DNA of 64,000 nt from Aphrocallistes beatrix (lineage: Eukaryota > Porifera > Hexactinellida > Sceptrulophora > Aphrocallistidae): assembly GCA_963281255.1 (NCBI GenBank), contig OY725499.1, forward strand, positions 2,623,148-2,687,147. The letters are read 5' to 3'. Below, piece after piece: positions 58,140 to 64,000 of the stretch (position 1 is its first letter; every line of letters begins with the position of its first letter). Both the position numbers and the translations under genes were made by a program. The notes beneath the pieces were generated by a model. That model did not search any database. It was not told the origin of the DNA and saw only the letters and a list, made by a program, of their open reading frames with translations.

Positions 58140-59380
58140 CAGGTTACAATGGAAGGAGGGGAACCAATTACGAGAGCAAGTGTTGCCATATTGGAGTACG
58201 CCGCAGAATCGGAGCAGACAACGCCCCGAATCGTAATCAACCCTGACCTCCCATCAAAACAAAAATCCGTTCTATCCAGCATTCTACGCACGTTTGAACA
58301 CGTGTTTGCCCAGAATCCGAAATGCCCTCCACTCGTGTACGGAGTTACCCACAGGATAGATACCAGATCGCCCCCCCTCCCGTACAAGCAGAAGCCAATT
58401 CCGGTAGCGCTGGCCGTTGAAGACAAGATATCCAAAATTGTTGACGAGATGCCTCAAGACGGTATATGCAGGCGTAGTCCCCCTGGTGACCTGGTCGATC
58501 CGTGTTCTACTAGCGCGACGGGAGTAAACGCTTCGTCGTAGACTATCGACAGCTGAACGAAGTCACTCGCATCGATTCGACCCAATGCCGAACGCGAAAG
58601 ATATCCTGGACAAGATGTGCAATCACAGGTACTTCTCTTTTGTCGATGGAGCTTCAGCCTATTGATCAATTGAGTTCGAAGAATCGGACAAACATAAGAC
58701 TGCATTCGTGACTCAGAGAAGTCTATGCGAGATGAACTGAATGCCCTTTGGCCTAGTTAATTAATTAACAGTCAGGCGTCCTAATACAAGGGTTGATGGA
58801 TGAGACACTCCTTACATGGACAGAGCTGATCTATTTGTAGACGACACTTGTATACATTCTGAGGCTTACCTTCAAGGCACGAGGTTCCTAAGGATGGTCA
58901 TAGCCCGACTCCGCGATTAGTAAGCAAGATCCAGTATGCGCAGGGACCACCCAGCAGGAAACAGTTGCCAAGATTCCTGTGACTAGCCACTTCTACAGAG
59001 AGTGCATACCAAGTTCGCACGTTCCCTGATTGGAGAGAGGAATTTATCCTACAGACTGACGCGTCATCCACCTCAGTTGGCGGAATTCTATCTCGGAGAG
59101 AATTGGAGTGTTGGGCTGTAGTAGCGGCACCAGGAAATTCAGGAAATACTTGCGGCCAGCCACTCACGTGAAAATACAAACTGACCACAACACACTATAT
59201 GGCTTGGAAGCAAAAGGATCCTAGACACAAGATGGATTCTGAAGTTAGAGGGATCAACAATACGAGTGCAGATTATCTCTCCAGGGAGAAATGCGAGATC
59301 GACTCAGAAGTCAATGACGAGGATCAATGTTTTGAAAGGCTTATAAACTCGATCCAGACTGAGATCCAGGACTGAGCGCT
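58140..59380 (+). pseudogene. Ty3/Gypsy pol remnant (RT and RNase H)
   Basis: Reverse transcriptase pieces lie in different frames: RIVINPDLPSKQKSV region (58149-58480), FVVDYRQLNEVT (about 58520-58560), FSFVDGASAY and MPFGL (58630-58760). An RNase H piece (FILQTDASSTSVGGILSR) is at about 59040-59100, then TDHNTLYGLEAK near 59190. Many stops and shifts; no function remains. Family: Ty3/Gypsy, from the RT motifs. Confidence 0.8.
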
Positions 59381-59889
59381 GGGTGGATCTATCTCCACGG
59401 ACTCTCTGTTTCCATGTTAAGTGACCAGGAGCCAAGCGTGGATGGAATTGAAATTGAGATGAGGGAGTTCTTAGCAGAGCTTTGAATTACTGAGAAGACA
59501 GTTCTGCCTCTCACCCAGAAGGGGATGGAAAGCCAAAAGAGGAATCAGGGCTGTGAAACAGATAATCCGATGTTAGATCGCAGAACATGAATTACAAGAA
59601 ACAGACCGGCCCGCTCTACTTCCCGCGGCAGCTACATCCTCAACTCTCTACCGAGTGCGAGAACCGGCTTCACGGCTATAAGATTATGTTCGGAGTTTAC
59701 CCCAATCCCCAGACCTATCTCCATTGCAGAATTGGAGCCAGCAGACCAGCCTCTTACAAACCAGTCTTAGGATGGGTCGACAAGAGATGGAGACTCGTAA
59801 ATGAACAGGTGGATGACAATCCTGCACAGGCAAGAGCAAGGAAGATTTAATCAGTGACGATCGGACCGATTCGGGAGCAAAAGGCGGAG

Positions 59890-60340
59890 GAAGTCTTGAC
59901 CAAGATCAAGTGCATTCTATGAAATTCTCTGCTCGATCTCACACACGGGCACATGTCCATGGGCAGGGAGGCCCTTGTTATAGGTGTGGTGGCAGGCATC
60001 AAGCTAGAGATTGTCGATACAAGGAGATGACCTGTTTCAACTGTCATAAACAGGGTCATTTAGCAAAAGTTTGCCAAGGCAAAACTAGAACAGCTTCAAC
60101 ATTCGCAGGAATCGGTCAGAGGAATATCAATCTAATGCTCCAAGATAGCGGGAATCTCAACTACGAGCCATCCCGGGAATATGAGCTCACAACATCGGAG
60201 ATTCGAACATCTCGCTATACGCGTGAATCTTAAAGCAAACGGAATTGAACTCCAGATGGAAATTGATACAGGTGCTACCAGATTGATCATAAGCAAAAGA
60301 ACATACGACTATTTGTGCGAAGGAGTTGACATGCAGATCT
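59890..60340 (+). pseudogene. Gypsy-type zinc knuckles and protease remnant
   Basis: Open frame 59910-60233 with two zinc knuckles: CYRCGGRHQARDC (C-x2-C-x3-H-x4-C) and CFNCHKQGHLAKVC (C-x2-C-x4-H-x4-C). In a shifted frame after about 60200 the aspartic protease motif MEIDTGATRLII follows. In a normal element gag/protease precedes RT, but here it follows the RT/RH remnant, so this is a separate copy or a rearranged one. It ends in the 60302-60445 palindrome. Confidence 0.8.
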
Positions 60341-60445
60341 GTTATAACATGTGTTATAACAGTGTTATAACACATGTTATAACACTGTTATAACACATGT
60401 TATAACAGATCTGCATGTCAACTCCTTCGCACAAATAGTCGTATG
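60302..60445. repeat. 144-bp near-perfect palindrome
   Basis: Bases 60302-60372 pair with 60375-60445 without mismatch; only the central two bases do not. The outer 40 bases are protease-coding sequence and their mirror; the centre is made of 'tgttataaca' units. It joins the gypsy remnant to a mariner fragment. Confidence 0.9.
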
Positions 60446-60830
60446 GCCAGGACCCAACAATAATCCCTCGATATGACTTCGGGAACCCCAAGGTTATGTA
60501 CTGCATATTTTTTGATTCTTATGGTCCAGTGTGCCAGACTTGTGTCCCCAAGAATGCCACTATTACTAGATCATTTTACATGAGTGAGTGCCTATCTGAG
60601 GTTGAGAAATTCTACCACAATCGACGGCCAAGGACTGGAACGCGAGGATTGAGATAATTGCATGATAATGCTCGATCCCACTAGACCGAGCTGGTAAGGG
60701 AAAAGTTGGAAAGTCTGAGAGTTGTAGAGCTAGATCATCCTCCCTACTCACCAGACCTCGCTCCATGCGACTTTTGGCTCTTCCCTAAGCTGAAGGAACA
60801 CCTGTCATGAGGGAATTCGAAAGTCGGCCT
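60446..60830 (+). pseudogene. mariner transposase fragment
   Basis: A degraded but readable mariner (DD34D) catalytic region: a VCQTCVPKNATITRSFYMSE-like stretch at 60530-60590, LHDNARSH with the second Asp at about 60658-60681, then LDHPPYSPDLAPCDFWLFPK at about 60735-60795 with the third Asp. In-frame stops show it is dead. The N-terminal HTH part is absent. Confidence 0.85.
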
Positions 60831-62530
60831 CACCTCGGATCGGCGATTTTTCAGTATATGAAAGGTATACCACGTGAAGACTTCAAATAAGTTTTTTGGA
60901 TTGGATTAAGAGGCTAATACTAGTTATACAGCATCAAGGAGAGTTGTTCGAGAAATTGCAGCATTGATATCAATTATATTACTTGTTTTGAGGAAAGTAT
61001 ACTATGATAACGACTACTTATTGAATGCCCGTAGTACATGATGCAAAATTGATGGCTCATTAACTGATCATGAAAATATTTATATAGAAAGGTGTTGTAA
61101 TGCTTTTAATAAATATTTTTCTCAAGTAACCTAATCTCTATCTCTTCTCATTTTCAAGTTAATTTAACATCGAGGTGTTAAAATAAAAAATTTTTAAGGA
61201 AATCTTTTTAGATAACATAGGAAAGCATAATTATGCAAATTCGACATTTAATATTTTTTCGATTAGTCATCGCCATCTGACCACATAAATATAATTATTA
61301 AAATGTGTCAAGAGATATGATGAACATTTATTCGTTGAAAGATTTATTTCATCACTTTTAATTATGAAGTTATTTAGTTTTAAATCTGTATAGTATTATC
61401 CTTATATGGATATTAATATTAATATTAATCTTGCTCAGTAATAGTTATTGTGTAAAATAATTCCGCTCCAAATTAATAATTATAAGTCGAAACTCGATAT
61501 TATTGGTTGTGGACTCTAATCTCACTTGAAACAATAGAATTTGGTCATTGTATAGAATCAAATAAATAATTTTAAATAACGATTGTAGAAAAATGGTACG
61601 TCATAGAAAAATCTGCGACTGCATAAGGTGTTAAAATCAGCAAAGTTATAATGAGTAATTTTTAGACATTAGAAAGATTCATCAGCGTTTGAGTTTGTCT
61701 AGTATACATATATAAAGTTATATAATTATATATTACATCTATACACACATATATTGTAATAATTTCTTTGACACGGTGCTAACAGTAAGTAATAATACAT
61801 GTATGTTAGTCATCGGATATGAGCGTATTGTATTACAAATAAACCCATAGTTCATATATATCAATATCTACATTACAGCACTCGTGCCTAGAAGCAATAT
61901 ACCTACTAAATTATCCTGTTTTCTATTATTAGCATCTGCAATGCAGTGACTATGCGATGCTAACTACATTTGTTTCAATAGGATAATTCACCTTAAGTTT
62001 GTCTCCTATGCAGTTTACAGATAAAGGTAGTAGCCTATAGACTAACCAAAACAATTTGATAAAATTTCCGCATCCCATTGATATATTATACCGATAAAAA
62101 TGATGGCAATTTAAATGAGAAAGTTTGGTCATTTGCATTCAGTTGTACTGTATAATATGGATTTTCCGCGCCTAATGTTATCAACCTAAACAGATGTAAT
62201 CTTGTTCAATTAATTGCATCTTTTAGATTGTATTATTTTTGCTACCAGTGGAATTAATGGAATTTATTTGCCAAAATAATTCCATGGATAAAATGTAATG
62301 AGTAAAAGTGGTTCATTTATACATATTGGGAAATTTTGAGTGACAATTCATTGAAAGTATCTGATATCCTAGCAGAGATGGATCTAACTAGTCATTAATT
62401 AAAGCAACGCCCTTTTAAAGCAACACCTTCTTTTCAATATTTTCATTAGTTTTGTTAGAGTTATAACAAGTTTTGGTAGACATTTAACTAAATTTGTTAG
62501 TGTCATAATTAGAACCCAATATTAAATACA
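60831..62530. other. Gene-free AT-rich region
   Basis: Very AT-rich DNA with no exon, RNA gene or transposon boundary that I can support. Confidence 0.45.
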
Positions 62531-63456
62531 CAAGCACGCTTTGCTTGCTTGCGCTGCGCGGCTTGCGGACACTGCGTGTCCGCAGAGTCGCCCTGCGGGC
62601 GCCTGGAGTCACTTAATCTAACATATTTTGGAATTTTTTTAATTTGTATAACTATTGTAAACAAAGGTCGACGAATAATTTATCATATGGATCTGAAAAT
62701 ATGATATTCGAAATCTACACCCCTGAAAATCCCATGTCAACCATTGGAAGCTAGTCGCTAGCCTATTTTGTAATTTGTTTACTTTATGTATCTATTGTAA
62801 ACAAAAGTAAACAAATTGATCATCAAATATACTCGAAAATATGATATTCAAAATCTACACCACTGAAAACCCCATGTCAACCGTTTAAATCAAGTTTCTG
62901 GCATATTATTGAGATTTGTTTACTTCAGGTATCTAATGTAAACAAAAGTAAACAAATACTTGATCATATAAATCTGAAAATATGATATTCGAAATCTACA
63001 CCCCTGAAAACTCCAAGTCAACCGTTGGAAGCTAGTCTCTAGCATTATTTTCAAAATTCATCAAATGGTGTGAAAATATGTATATAAAGGTGTGAAAATA
63101 TATAGATAATTTTTTTGATTGTCATACACTATAATACATTTAAGCTATCAAACATTAGTTGTGGCTTTGAAGTATTAATAACAATGACGATATATTGTAG
63201 TGTTGTACTTGTACAATGATTTCTATTGTGATAGTGTAGGTCATTTATTTAGTATAGAAAAGGTGCGAAAAATTGTTTTCCATTTTTTTTGTAGAGATGT
63301 GAAAATTTCGCTTAGATCTTAGAACTTAATCGTAGTCATATCATTTGACACCTACATGCCAATTTTCACATCTCTATGAATTCCCAATTCTTCAATCAAT
63401 TCGGACAAACACATAAATATAAAAACAAAAAAATCCTAGCATTTTAATATATAAGA
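62531..63456 (-). mobile_element. Helitron-like element, subfamily B, complete
   Basis: Minus strand: 5' end TCTTATATATTAAAATGC after A (63457 complement), 3' end GCGTGCTTG before T. 926 bp. The 3' end has the hairpin TGCGGACAC-tgc-GTGTCCGCA and a second GC-rich stem. Inside are three tandem units of about 125 bp with 'gaaatctacacccctgaaaa' and 'aaagtaaacaaat'. No coding capacity. Confidence 0.82.
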
Positions 63457-64000
63457 TACTACTAAGTGATATATTCATAAACGTATATGTCTTCAGGTAT
63501 AGTAATTGTAATCATCAATTAATTTTTCGTGCCTTCATCTTATCGGTAAACCTATTATGTACAATATTACTGGAAACCTAGGATTGCAATTCAAATATAC
63601 ATCAGTATATATCTAGACTGACAGTTTCCATCTATATGTATTATTCCTGAGATCTACTTACTGTCGAAATGTTCTCTAACAACTGTGAAGATCTAAATAG
63701 AGGCTGCTCTCCACCTGATGATATGTTCTATGTTATGTTCTGATTTACTGATTGTGTTAGACTAAATACTTACATTTACTTGCTCCTAATAATGGGATCA
63801 TAATGGGTCATAATGGGTCGTGACCCATGGGTCAATGGGTTATGGGTTACTTTATGTGACCCATTTACAGCTCTGCTACGTATAAGATTTTCATCTTAAA
63901 TTCTGAAGCTCATTTTGTATTATCTAGACTTTTTATTTATTACTTTTAAATGTCCCAACAATATTCAACCGTGCAGCCATCCCAAAAGAAACGTAAAGTA
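63457..64000. other. Gene-free end of window
   Basis: AT-rich; a short tandem run of 'aatgggtcatgacccat' type units at about 63795-63865. No gene. Confidence 0.5.

Noticed and set aside
1-64000. Search for CRISPR arrays, rRNA and bacterial operons
   Set aside because: None present; the window is eukaryotic.

Overview
This is a window of animal nuclear DNA, roughly two-thirds A+T by eye. Evidence for this: introns with GT..AG ends, metazoan-type families (LANCL, LRRC61, ABCA, ABCC, Rho, FEM1-like ankyrin protein, mitochondrial ribosomal protein S15), no bacterial operon structure, and a very dense load of small DNA transposons. Genes are short and intron-poor: a 4-kb ABCC transporter is a single exon, AACS has only four exons, and several genes are intronless. 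This would fit a compact early-branching animal genome such as a sponge, but the sequence alone does not fix the phylum.

Layout. 1-2.9 kb: pogo-like, Helitron-like and hAT-like non-autonomous elements. 2.9-4.9 kb: a four-exon PH-domain gene (+). 6.5-11.1 kb: two tandem short-chain dehydrogenase genes (-) sharing a 571-bp almost identical block. 11.3-12.5 kb: a 1.2-kb fold-back element. 12.8-16.4 kb: an NHL/beta-propeller-like gene, a coiled-coil gene and MRPS15 (all -). 17.4-18.7 kb: a complete but dead Tc1 element. 18.8-20.0 kb: LANCL (-). 21.8-22.8 kb: an ankyrin/FEM1-like gene (+). 23.9-33.5 kb: acetoacetyl-CoA synthetase (-), whose 5.6-kb third intron hosts an atypical Rho GTPase gene on the opposite strand. 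36.9-37.5 kb: LRRC61-like (-). 39.5-46.0 kb: a full ABCA transporter in three exons (-). 48.4-52.4 kb: a single-exon ABCC/MRP4-like transporter (-). 53-61 kb: a transposon graveyard with nested Helitron-like elements, a Harbinger-like element inside a gag remnant, broken Ty3/Gypsy pol and gag pieces, a 144-bp palindrome and a mariner fragment. 61-64 kb: gene-free AT-rich DNA with one more Helitron-like element.

The genes do not form a pathway. They are ordinary housekeeping and membrane genes: ketone-body activation, lipid and organic-anion ABC transport, mitochondrial translation and glutathione-linked LANCL. The most interesting material is (1) a seven-copy family of Helitron-like elements, where one copy inserted inside another shows an A|T insertion without target duplication; (2) a nested antisense Rho-like GTPase that lacks the catalytic glutamine and the CAAX box; (3) a sharply bounded gene-conversion tract between the SDR paralogues; and (4) many tiny hAT elements with readable 8-bp target duplications.
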